This document shows, in pieces, positions 1 through 5,411 of a DNA stretch of 7,689 nucleotides. The DNA lies in assembly GCA_013298325.1 (NCBI GenBank), contig JAAFHJ010000221.1, positions 1-7,689 of the forward strand, read 5' to 3'. This stretch comes from Myxococcales bacterium. GTDB taxonomy: Bacteria > Myxococcota_A > Polyangia > Polyangiales > Polyangiaceae. The translations under genes and the position numbers were made by a program. Each line of letters begins with the position of its first letter. Within the stretch, counting starts at the first letter, position 1. The notes under the pieces were generated by a model, which saw only the letters and a list, made by a program, of their open reading frames with translations, made no database searches and was not told the origin of the DNA.

Positions 1-554
1 GCGCTCGCGAGGATGTCGGTGAGCGAGTCCTTCAAGAAGCGAATTTCTTTCGCCTGAATCTCGATATCGGTCGCCTGTCCGCGCGCGCCGCCGAGCGGCT
101 GGTGGATCATGATGCGCGAGTTCGGAAGGGAAACACGCTTCCCCTTGGCCCCCGCGGTGAGCAAAATCGCGCCCATAGAAGCGGCGAGACCGATGCAGGT
201 CGTCGAGACCGGGCTCCGGAGGAACTGCATCGTGTCGAAGATGGCGAGGCCCGAGTACACCACGCCACCCGGGCTGTTGATGTAGAGCATGATCTCTTTG
301 TCGGGATCTTCGCTCTCGAGAAACAGGAACTGAGCAATGATCTCGTTGGCGACCATGTCGTCAATGCCGGAGCCGAGGAAGACGATGCGGTCCTTCAAGA
401 GCCGCGAGAAGATGTCCCACGCGCGTTCGCCGCGGTGGGTCGTCTCGACAACCATGGGCATGCCGACGGGCTGAAGCGTGGGCGATCCGTCGCGGATGCC
501 TTGCTCCAAAATCGCCATCGCTTGAGAGCGGGTTTCCGGTCGCTTCGTGAACAT
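1..554 (-). CDS. clpP: ATP-dependent Clp protease proteolytic subunit ClpP (3' end outside window)
   Basis: ClpP is the serine peptidase that forms the double-ring chamber of the Clp protease and degrades proteins unfolded by ClpX or ClpA in the cytoplasm. The window shows 184 residues from the start. Visible family marks are RGERAWDIFSRLLKDR (about 41-56), YINSPGGV (91-98), catalytic Ser126 in AASMGA, and catalytic His151 in MIHQPLGG. The catalytic Asp lies beyond the left edge. The ATG at 554 is chosen because AAGGAG sits 6 nt upstream. It gives about 31 residues before the usual MPMVVE block, longer than the short E. coli propeptide. In-frame ATGs at residues 13, 32 and 34 lack a good ribosome binding site. 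It lies downstream of tig on the same strand after a 313-bp gap, the common tig-clpP-clpX order. Family assignment is very secure; the exact start is likely. Confidence 0.97.
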   Translation of the reverse strand, partial: MFTKRPETRSQAMAILEQGIRDGSPTLQPVGMPMVVETTHRGERAWDIFSRLLKDRIVFLGSGIDDMVANEIIAQFLFLESEDPDKEIMLYINSPGGVVYSGLAIFDTMQFLRSPVSTTCIGLAASMGAILLTAGAKGKRVSLPNSRIMIHQPLGGARGQATDIEIQAKEIRFLKDSLTDILAS

Positions 555-867
555 CGAGATCTCCTTGGCTCCCACCGGCGAACGTGCCTGCGGGACCTGT
601 GGGCGCGCCGGGGAGGCCGGCGGCGAGGATGTTTGGCGGGGCCCAGCGGCGCCGACGTTCGAGACGCACAGGGCGTCGGTGGGAGGGGAAACGGCGAGAC
701 TTCCGCCGGCGGCGAAGCGGGCACTCGACGAGGAGTTCCCACTACCTTCTCCTGGAAAAACGAAGAAGTCCGCTTCGTGTTCCCACGAAACGGACCCCGA
801 CGGTCAGGGCGACGCGCAGCTTACGCACGACCGCCCGTTTTTGCACGACCTCCGTGCACGATTCCCG
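555..867 (-). other. tig-clpP intergenic region
   Basis: These 313 bp between the tig stop and the clpP start hold no convincing gene; the Arg/Pro-rich frames here are GC shadows. On the minus strand, about 9 nt after the tig stop, there is a perfect 6-bp hairpin (TGCACG, loop GAGGT, CGTGCA; plus-strand 842-858) with no U-tract, so it may stabilise the tig 3' end rather than terminate. Further on (about 756-776) a weak hairpin ACGAA/TTCGT is followed by a run of five Ts, a poor candidate for partial termination. GCACGA occurs three times at 825-861 on the plus strand. I see no recognisable -35/-10 pair for a separate clpP promoter, so read-through from tig is possible. Confidence 0.5.
561..566 (-). 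promoter_or_regulatory. Ribosome binding site deciding the clpP start
   Basis: Read on the minus strand this is AAGGAG, 6 nt before the ATG at 554. It is the best Shine-Dalgarno match near any candidate clpP start and supports the longer N-terminus. Confidence 0.75.
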
Positions 868-2310
868 TCACTTCTTCTTGGCGGGCTTCTTCTCTTCGGA
901 CTTTTCGGCCTTCGCCTTCGCCGGCTTTTCCGCTTTGGCTTCTGCCTTCTCGGCTTTGTCGGCCTTCTTGGCTTCCGCCTTCTCCGCCGCCGGCTCTTCC
1001 GCCTTCGCGTCCGTCCGCCAGTCCTCACCCTTGGCGAGGTCGACGATCGTCGATTTGCTCTCGATGAAGTCGAGGATCTTGTCCTCAAGGATCATCCCGA
1101 CGAGCATGTCGCGCTTCTGCTTCTCGCGGTACTCGGTGCGGATCTTCGCGACGTTCTGGCCGCTCTCCTCCGCGAGTTCCTTCATGCCGTTCTCGATGTC
1201 CTCTTCGGTCACCTTGAACTCATTCTTCTTCGCGATTGCGGCCATGAGGAGGCCCGCGCGGACCTTCTTCTCCGCATCGACCTGCATGCTGGAGGCAATC
1301 TGGCGCGCCTGGTCGGGGCTGAAGCGCTGGCCCGAGCGGCGAAGCTGCTGGAGGAACTCCTGCTGCATCATCTGGCGCTGCGCGTCGACGAGGCTCGGGG
1401 GGACGTCGCAGCTGTTCTTCGTGTTGAGGAACTCGACGATCTGCTCGGCCAGCGCGAGTTCCGCGCGGTCCTTGTGGAGCTTCTCGAGCTTCGTGTGAAT
1501 GTCGGCGCGGAGCTCGACAAGCGTTTCGAAGCCGCCGACCGACTTGGCGAGTTCGTCGTCGGCCGTCGGGAGGATCTTCTCCTTGAGTTCGACGAGCTTC
1601 ACGGTGAAGACACCGTTCTTGTTACGGAAATCGGCGCGGGGGTGCCCTTCGCCAAAGGAAGCTTCCGCGTTCACCGTCTTGCCGACTTCGGCGCCGGTGA
1701 TGGCGGTGTCGAGCTCGGGGAGGAGCTGGCCGGAGCCGAGCTCAAGCTGAACGCCTTCGGCGCCGCCGTCCTTCACGTCCTTGCCGTCGATGGCGAGGGT
1801 GAAGTCGATGGTGACGAGGTCGCCGGCCTTGGCGGCGCGGGCGGCGGCGGGCGCTTCAAAGCGCGCAAAACGCTGCTGAAGGCCTTCGAGTTCTTTCGCG
1901 ACCATGTCGTCGTCGACGGCCATGCTCGGGCGCTTCAGCTCGAAGCCTTCGAAGACGACTTCGCTGATGTCCGGCTGGACTTCGAAAATCGCCTTGTAGC
2001 CGAAGGCGGTCTTCGACTCGAGCGTGCCCACCTGAACCATCGGCTGGTTGATCGGCTGGACGTTCTGCTGAGAAATCGCCGTGCCGAGCGTGTTCTGCAC
2101 GAGGTTGTTCGCGACGTCGTTCTTCACCTGGCCGGCGAAGAGCTTCTTGAGGACTTCGCGCGGGGTCTTCCCTTTCCGGAAGCCCTTGATATGCGCGGTC
2201 TTCTCAAGAGCCTGGTACGCGCGCTCAAACTCGGTCTTCACCGCTTCCGCGGGGACTTCGATGGAGAGCTGCATCACGACGGGAGAAATACGTTCGGCGG
2301 TGACTTGCAT
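868..2310 (-). CDS. tig: Trigger factor, ribosome-associated chaperone and peptidyl-prolyl isomerase
   Basis: Trigger factor docks at the ribosomal exit tunnel and shields nascent chains; its FKBP-like domain isomerises prolyl bonds. The 480-residue product starts MQVTAERISP, like E. coli MQVSVE. The ribosome-docking loop GFRKGK falls at residues 43-48, the same numbering as E. coli. The FKBP-like domain is about 162-245 (AGDLVTIDFTLAIDG onward), and the helical C-terminal chaperone domain is about 250-425. Residues 434-480 form an unusual Lys/Ala/Glu-rich tail ending AKKK. The ATG at 2310 is chosen from family alignment. It has no Shine-Dalgarno, and a 9-bp hairpin ends 5 nt before it. An in-frame GTG at 2395-2397 with GAGGG 5 nt upstream would add 29 residues. 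The gene follows the 60-aa acidic protein gene by 106 bp and precedes clpP. Identity is secure; the start is about 75% sure. Confidence 0.96.
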   Translation of the reverse strand: MQVTAERISPVVMQLSIEVPAEAVKTEFERAYQALEKTAHIKGFRKGKTPREVLKKLFAGQVKNDVANNLVQNTLGTAISQQNVQPINQPMVQVGTLESKTAFGYKAIFEVQPDISEVVFEGFELKRPSMAVDDDMVAKELEGLQQRFARFEAPAAARAAKAGDLVTIDFTLAIDGKDVKDGGAEGVQLELGSGQLLPELDTAITGAEVGKTVNAEASFGEGHPRADFRNKNGVFTVKLVELKEKILPTADDELAKSVGGFETLVELRADIHTKLEKLHKDRAELALAEQIVEFLNTKNSCDVPPSLVDAQRQMMQQEFLQQLRRSGQRFSPDQARQIASSMQVDAEKKVRAGLLMAAIAKKNEFKVTEEDIENGMKELAEESGQNVAKIRTEYREKQKRDMLVGMILEDKILDFIESKSTIVDLAKGEDWRTDAKAEEPAAEKAEAKKADKAEKAEAKAEKPAKAKAEKSEEKKPAKKK

Positions 2311-2315
2311 GGTCT

Positions 2316-2339
2316 GGGCCGCGCGACTTAGCGCGACCC
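2316..2339 (-). promoter_or_regulatory. Stable hairpin just upstream of the tig start codon
   Basis: In the tig mRNA, GGGUCGCGC pairs with GCGCGGCCC across a 6-nt loop (UAAGUC): nine pairs, one of them G-U. The stem ends 5 nt before the AUG at 2310. It occupies the place where a Shine-Dalgarno should be, and no such site is present. The same bases give a direct repeat GCGCGAC-tta-GCGCGAC (plus-strand 2321-2337). A role in controlling translation is inference. Confidence 0.5.
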
Positions 2340-2416
2340 CGGCAGGATGCAAGTAGGAAGTGTTCCCGCCAGGTTCTGCGGCGCGGGGTGGCGCCACAAG
2401 ATCCCTCGAAAGTACA

Positions 2417-2599
2417 TCAATCTTCGAAGGCGAAGTTGTCGGGATCGTAGGCGTCGAAGGTGTCGTCGAAGAGCAGGTCGGACCCTTCCTGGTGGGTGTC
2501 CTGCATCAGGTCTTCAAAGTTGTAGCCAGCCTTGAATCCCGGACGGAGCTCTTCGCGCTCAAACTCTTCGATGCTGCGGTAGTTTTTCGGCATTGCCAT
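2417..2599 (-). CDS. Small acidic hypothetical protein (60 aa)
   Basis: I do not recognise a family. The ATG at 2599 has GGAG 6 nt upstream and the frame runs 60 residues, MAMPKNYRSI to DNFAFED. It carries 17 Asp/Glu against 5 Lys/Arg, with no signal peptide, membrane segment or cysteine. The N-terminal half (RSIEEFEREELRPGFKAGYNFEDL, about residues 8-31; key residues F13, E16, R19, P20, G21, Y26, F28) looks like a compact motif. The C-terminal third is a run of Asp and Phe (DLLFDDTFDAYDPDNFAFED, 41-60), probably disordered unless bound to a partner. It lies 106 bp upstream of tig in the same direction, so it may be co-transcribed with the chaperone gene. Sensible amino-acid composition and the ribosome binding site argue that it is real. 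Function is unknown. Confidence 0.7.
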   Translation of the reverse strand: MAMPKNYRSIEEFEREELRPGFKAGYNFEDLMQDTHQEGSDLLFDDTFDAYDPDNFAFED

Positions 2600-2696
2600 G
2601 GGGTGCTCCAGGTTCGTGGCGTGCGGGATCGGTACGCAGCGCAGCGCGCGGCGCGGGGGTGCAAAAATACGGGCGGCCTCGGCCGACGCGGCGGTC

Positions 2697-2861
2697 TCAG
2701 GGCGTCTTGCGAGGGAACGCGATGACCTTGCCCCGCTCGGGGCTCGGAGACGTCGGGACGGGGGCGAAAAAGCGCCCGAGGACCTTCGCCCGCGCCGGCG
2801 CAACGGCTTCTTCACGAAGGGCGTGGGCGAGCGGGGTCAGCAAGGTACGTGCGGTTTTCAT
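2697..2861 (-). CDS. Small basic hypothetical protein (54 aa), possible
   Basis: This short frame starts with ATG at 2861 and encodes 54 residues, MKTARTLLTP to VIAFPRKTP. About 43 of its 54 codons end in G or C, as in the neighbouring real genes. It has an N-terminal amphipathic stretch (TARTLLTPLAHALREEAV, about 3-20), then a Pro-rich segment (33-41) and a basic tail (RGKVIAFPRKTP, 43-54). No family is recognised and no membrane segment is evident. The upstream sequence has only a weak GGGA element, so translation is less certain than for the next gene. It sits 97 bp upstream of the 60-aa acidic protein gene on the same strand and is divergent from parA. It could also be an untranslated leader of the tig cluster. 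Confidence 0.45.
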   Translation of the reverse strand: MKTARTLLTPLAHALREEAVAPARAKVLGRFFAPVPTSPSPERGKVIAFPRKTP

Positions 2862-3071
2862 CGTTTGGTCCCGACGTAGGGGTTTGTCCTACATCTGGGC
2901 ACACCCTTAAGCGAACCGACCGGCGACGCCAAAAATGCCGCGTCGAATTCTCTGGACGGCCGCGAGCCGCTGAAATTTCCACAGAATTTGATGGAAAGCG
3001 CTCTCCATTTGCTGCGGCAGGCGAAGGGGCATTCTCAGCACGAGCGAATGGGACTAGGTAACCCGGCCTCC
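2862..3071. other. Divergent intergenic region upstream of parA
   Basis: These 210 bp separate the minus-strand tig cluster from plus-strand parA. They are locally richer in A/T and hold several dyads: GTAGG/CCTAC (about 2874-2890), CGACGC/GCGTCG with a 10-nt spacer (2924-2945), TTTCCA/TGGAAA with a 10-nt spacer (2976-2997), and the 18-bp palindrome at 2991-3008. Promoters for both directions must lie here or just outside, but no -35/-10 pair is clear enough to mark. No CACGTG-centred parS site is present. Confidence 0.55.
2991..3008. promoter_or_regulatory. 18-bp operator-like palindrome upstream of parA
   Basis: ATGGAAAGCGCTCTCCAT pairs in 8 of 9 symmetric positions around a central AGCGCT. 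Its end is 63 bp before the parA ATG. The AGCGCT core and near-perfect symmetry recall operators of LacI-family repressors (the symmetric lac operator has the same core), but the half-site spacing differs and no LacI-type gene is in the window. The binding protein is unknown. Confidence 0.4.
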
Positions 3072-3827
3072 ATGAGCGCTCGTCAGGTCATCGCGGTCGT
3101 CAACCAGAAGGGGGGAGTCGGCAAGACGACCACCTCCGTCAACCTCGCTGCCTCCGTCGCTGCCGCGGAGAAACGCACGCTGCTCGTCGATCTCGACCCT
3201 CAGGGGAACGCCAGCTCCGGCGTCGGTGTCCGCCCCGGCACCTGCAAATTGTCCGTGTACGACGCGATGATCGGCCAGGCACCGCTGAAGGAAACGATCC
3301 TCGCGACCGAGGTCCCCCACCTCTTCCTCGCGCCGGCGACCCAAGATCTCGTCGCCGCCGAGCTCGAATTGGTCGACGCCGACGATCGCGCCACGCGACT
3401 GAAGTCGCTCCTCGATCCGGTCCGTGGCGACTACGATCACATCTTTCTCGATTGCCCGCCGTCGCTGGGACTTCTCACATTGAATGCGCTCGTCGCCGCC
3501 GACCGCGTCCTCGTCCCGCTTCAGTGCGAATACTACGCCCTCGAGGGACTCACTCATTTGATGGCGACGATCGATCGCGTCAAAAACGGGCTAAATCCAG
3601 GACTTGAGGTCGAAGGCATCGTTTTGACGATGTTCGATCCGCGGAACAACTTGGCTCACCAAGTCGCCGAGGAAGTAAAGCGTCATTTCCGGGTTTTTGA
3701 CAGCGTCATTCCCAGAAACATCCGTCTTTCTGAGGCGCCTTCTCACGGCAAGCCGGTCCTCCTGTACGACATCAAATCGAAGGGGGCCGAAGGCTACCTC
3801 TCGTTGGCTCGCGAGTTTCTCAAATGA
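3072..3827 (+). CDS. parA: Chromosome partitioning ATPase ParA (Soj-type)
   Basis: ParA is a deviant Walker ATPase that binds the nucleoid as an ATP dimer and pulls ParB-parS complexes apart during chromosome segregation. The 251-residue product has the deviant Walker A KGGVGKTT at 13-20 with the signature Lys13, DLDPQGN at 40-46, Walker B IFLDCPPSLG at 124-133, and RLSEAPSHGKP at 218-228. It lacks the N-terminal helix-turn-helix of large plasmid ParA proteins, so it is the chromosomal class. The ATG at 3072 starts right before the ATPase core (MSARQVIAVVNQKGG); a good Shine-Dalgarno is missing. An ATG at 3048 would add eight residues but includes a rare CTA codon. Its stop overlaps the parB start by 4 nt, so the two are translationally coupled. 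Identity is secure; the start is likely. Confidence 0.96.
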   Translation: MSARQVIAVVNQKGGVGKTTTSVNLAASVAAAEKRTLLVDLDPQGNASSGVGVRPGTCKLSVYDAMIGQAPLKETILATEVPHLFLAPATQDLVAAELELVDADDRATRLKSLLDPVRGDYDHIFLDCPPSLGLLTLNALVAADRVLVPLQCEYYALEGLTHLMATIDRVKNGLNPGLEVEGIVLTMFDPRNNLAHQVAEEVKRHFRVFDSVIPRNIRLSEAPSHGKPVLLYDIKSKGAEGYLSLAREFLK

Positions 3828-4720
3828 ACCAGCCCGTCGATCCGAAGCGCCGCGCCCTCGGCCGTGGCCTCGATGCCCTCCTCCCCTCGGCGCCGGCACC
3901 ACGCGCCGACTATGGCGACAAGAGCGTCTTCCTCTGCCCCGTCGAGAAGATCGCGCCACAAGCGGGGCAACCGCGCCAAGTCTTTGATGAAATCGCGCTC
4001 GACGAGCTCGCATCGAGTCTGAAGGAGCACGGGCTCCTTGAGCCGCTCGTCGTCCGTCGCAAGGGGACGACCGACTCCTTCGAGCTCATCGCCGGCGAGC
4101 GCCGTTGGCGAGCCGCCCAGCGGGCCGGCATGCACGACGTCCTCGTCGTCGTGAAGGACGTAACGCCGGAGAAAGCGTTCGTTCTCGCGATCTTGGAGAA
4201 CGTCCAGCGCGAAGACCTCAACCCGATGGAGCTCGCCGAGGCCTACCAGCGCCTCGTCAAAGAGCACGGCTACACCCAGGAAGCGCTCGCGGAACGGCTC
4301 GGGAAGAGCCGCGTGGCGATCACCAACGTGCTCCGCCTTCTGAAGCTCCCCGAGCGCTTTCGGACGCGCGTCATGCAGGGGGAACTCACCGAAGGGCACG
4401 CGCGCGCGCTCCTCGGCGCCCCCGAGGAGAAGCTCGACGGCATCGCCGAGAAGGTCCTCCGCGGCCGACTCAACGTCCGCGCAACCGAAGATCTCGTGCG
4501 GAAAGCGAAGGACGATCCGAAGCCGTCAAAGGGGAAAACCAAAGAAGATTCGGCTGCTCCCGGCGAGAAGTCCCCATCGATCAAAGACCTCGAACGGCGC
4601 CTCATGGTCGCCCTCGGAACGCGCGTCGAAGTACGCGACACCGGAAACAAGGGGGAACTCGCGATCGCTTACGCCGACCTCGACGTCCTCGATCGGGTCC
4701 TCGCGAAAATCCTCAAGTAG
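3824..4720 (+). CDS. parB: Chromosome partitioning protein ParB (Spo0J-type CTPase)
   Basis: ParB is the CTP-dependent DNA clamp that loads at parS sites, spreads, and activates ParA. The 298-residue product has, in order: an N-terminal ParA-stimulating segment RRALGRGLDALLP (9-21), the CTP-binding core with GERRWRA at 91-97 and ENVQRED at 125-131, a helix-turn-helix for parS recognition (about 150-172, TQEALAERLGKSRVAITNVL), and GHARALL at 191-197. A flexible Lys/Glu/Pro linker (about 228-252) leads to the C-terminal dimerisation domain (253-298). Length and motifs are normal. The start ATG overlaps the parA stop (ATGA). No rsmG or mnmG neighbour is seen, although parAB often sits beside them. 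A terminator follows directly. Confidence 0.97.
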   Translation: MNQPVDPKRRALGRGLDALLPSAPAPRADYGDKSVFLCPVEKIAPQAGQPRQVFDEIALDELASSLKEHGLLEPLVVRRKGTTDSFELIAGERRWRAAQRAGMHDVLVVVKDVTPEKAFVLAILENVQREDLNPMELAEAYQRLVKEHGYTQEALAERLGKSRVAITNVLRLLKLPERFRTRVMQGELTEGHARALLGAPEEKLDGIAEKVLRGRLNVRATEDLVRKAKDDPKPSKGKTKEDSAAPGEKSPSIKDLERRLMVALGTRVEVRDTGNKGELAIAYADLDVLDRVLAKILK

Positions 4721-4734
4721 ACCGTTCTTCTTGC

Positions 4735-4781
4735 AAAGAGAAACGCGCGTCCTCCTCGGAGACCGCGCGTCTTCTTTTTTT
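4735..4781 (+). terminator. Intrinsic terminator after parB
   Basis: ACGCGCG (4743-4749) pairs perfectly with CGCGCGT (4764-4770). The inner TCC/GGA can extend the stem, and the outer AAAGAGAA pairs with UUCUUUUU past one bulged C. A run of seven Ts (4775-4781) follows. It begins about 15 nt after the parB stop. The opposite strand has only a broken T-run (TTTCTCTTT), so it would be a weaker terminator for the convergent lipoprotein gene. Confidence 0.85.
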
Positions 4782-4791
4782 GGATTCTTGG

Positions 4792-5193
4792 TCAGTGAGG
4801 CGTGCACGCGAGGTTGGACGTCGACGTTTGAATGCCGAGGAACCCGTCGGGACTTTCGCTCCACGTCACCGGCTTCCCATCGGCGGCAGTACCCCGACCG
4901 TCGCAGTTGAGGCGCAAATTGGCGCCGAGGATGCAGGACCCGTCGGGCTGCTTGGTCCCCGCCAAGTCGCCGCCGTACCCTTGAATAATGCAGGTGTAAA
5001 CGGCGGCGCACTTCGGGCAGGTCTTCGCGGGACCGGCATCGACGGGCCCTGAGTCGCGTCCGCTGTCGGAGGTTCCGGCATCTTCGCCGGCGTCGCCAGG
5101 CAGTTCAGTGGCGGCATCCGGTTCATCGACGGTTCCCGAGGAATCGGTGCAGGCTGCAAGCGCAGCAATGAACGTACCGAGGGCAACTTTCAA
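4792..5193 (-). CDS. Small Cys-rich lipoprotein with DAG linker, hypothetical
   Basis: The product (133 aa) is a probable outer-membrane lipoprotein of unknown function. Its N-terminus has a hydrophobic stretch and a lipobox LAAC with Cys15 as the lipidation site; Thr at +2 does not suggest inner-membrane retention. Residues 17-56 are a disordered Asp/Gly/Ala/Ser linker with DAGEDAG and VDAGPA, a style common in Polyangia. The C-terminal domain (57-133) has six more cysteines (59, 62, 68, 87, 97, 130), including CPKC at 59-62, so disulfides are likely. The only usable start in frame is TTG at 5193, giving a short 14-residue signal peptide. An ATG at 5204 with an upstream GAGAG is out of frame by one base. 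The gene converges on parB and is divergent from the DUF11 protein gene. Confidence 0.75.
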   Translation of the reverse strand: MKVALGTFIAALAACTDSSGTVDEPDAATELPGDAGEDAGTSDSGRDSGPVDAGPAKTCPKCAAVYTCIIQGYGGDLAGTKQPDGSCILGANLRLNCDGRGTAADGKPVTWSESPDGFLGIQTSTSNLACTPH

Positions 5194-5411
5194 ATCGTAT
5201 TCATGGTGTCTCTCGTGGGAGGTTCAAACAGCACAACGGAGGACCGCACCGCGGCCTCCCGACGGCGAACGTACGCAAGTGTTCAGGAACGTTCAAGGAT
5301 AAGACGCGCGCTCACCGAGCGAATGCTGTCCGACCCTCGCGCCGTGCCGCAAAGCGGCATCACCTGCCGAAAACGATTGCGCTGGACGCCGCTCCGATCG
5401 ATGGAGGCGCC
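5194..5411. other. Divergent intergenic region between lipoprotein and DUF11 protein genes
   Basis: These 218 bp must hold promoters for both envelope genes, but no -35/-10 pair is convincing. GTTCA occurs three times (5222-5226, 5281-5285, 5291-5295); the last two form a 10-bp-spaced direct repeat, GTTCAGGA then GTTCAAGGA, around the palindrome GAACGTTC (5287-5294). A hairpin TGCCGC-AAA-GCGGCA lies at 5345-5359, about 52 nt before the plus-strand start, with no T-run. Confidence 0.45.

Noticed and set aside
395..742. Minus-strand GTG frame with an AGGAGAAGG sequence upstream
   Set aside because: Despite the ribosome-site-like sequence, the product is Arg/Pro-rich and overlaps clpP out of frame.
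747..761. 15-bp exact inverted match with 7243-7257 (GTTTTTCCAGGAGAA on opposite strands)
   Set aside because: Only 15 bp, in unrelated contexts with no shared flanks; it can arise by chance or from T-run plus purine-rich composition.
102..1067. 321-aa plus-strand frame across clpP and the tig 3' end
   Set aside because: Arg/Pro/Ser-rich shadow with no motif; it runs through clpP, the intergenic gap and the tig tail.
547..2331. 594-aa plus-strand open frame antisense to tig
   Set aside because: It mirrors the tig codons in a GC-rich sequence, has a Leu/Asp/Val/Arg-biased composition without domains, and the tig frame has clear family motifs.
2988..3071. Longer parA start (TTG 2988 or ATG 3048)
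   Set aside because: The extra residues do not match ParA N-termini, include a rare CTA codon, and would place the palindrome inside the coding region.
4105..5052. 315-aa plus-strand frame over parB and beyond
   Set aside because: Arg-rich +1 shadow of parB that runs through the terminator; no family features.
5345..5359. Hairpin TGCCGC-AAA-GCGGCA as a terminator
   Set aside because: No T-run follows on either strand, and no gene ends nearby; noted only as a leader structure.
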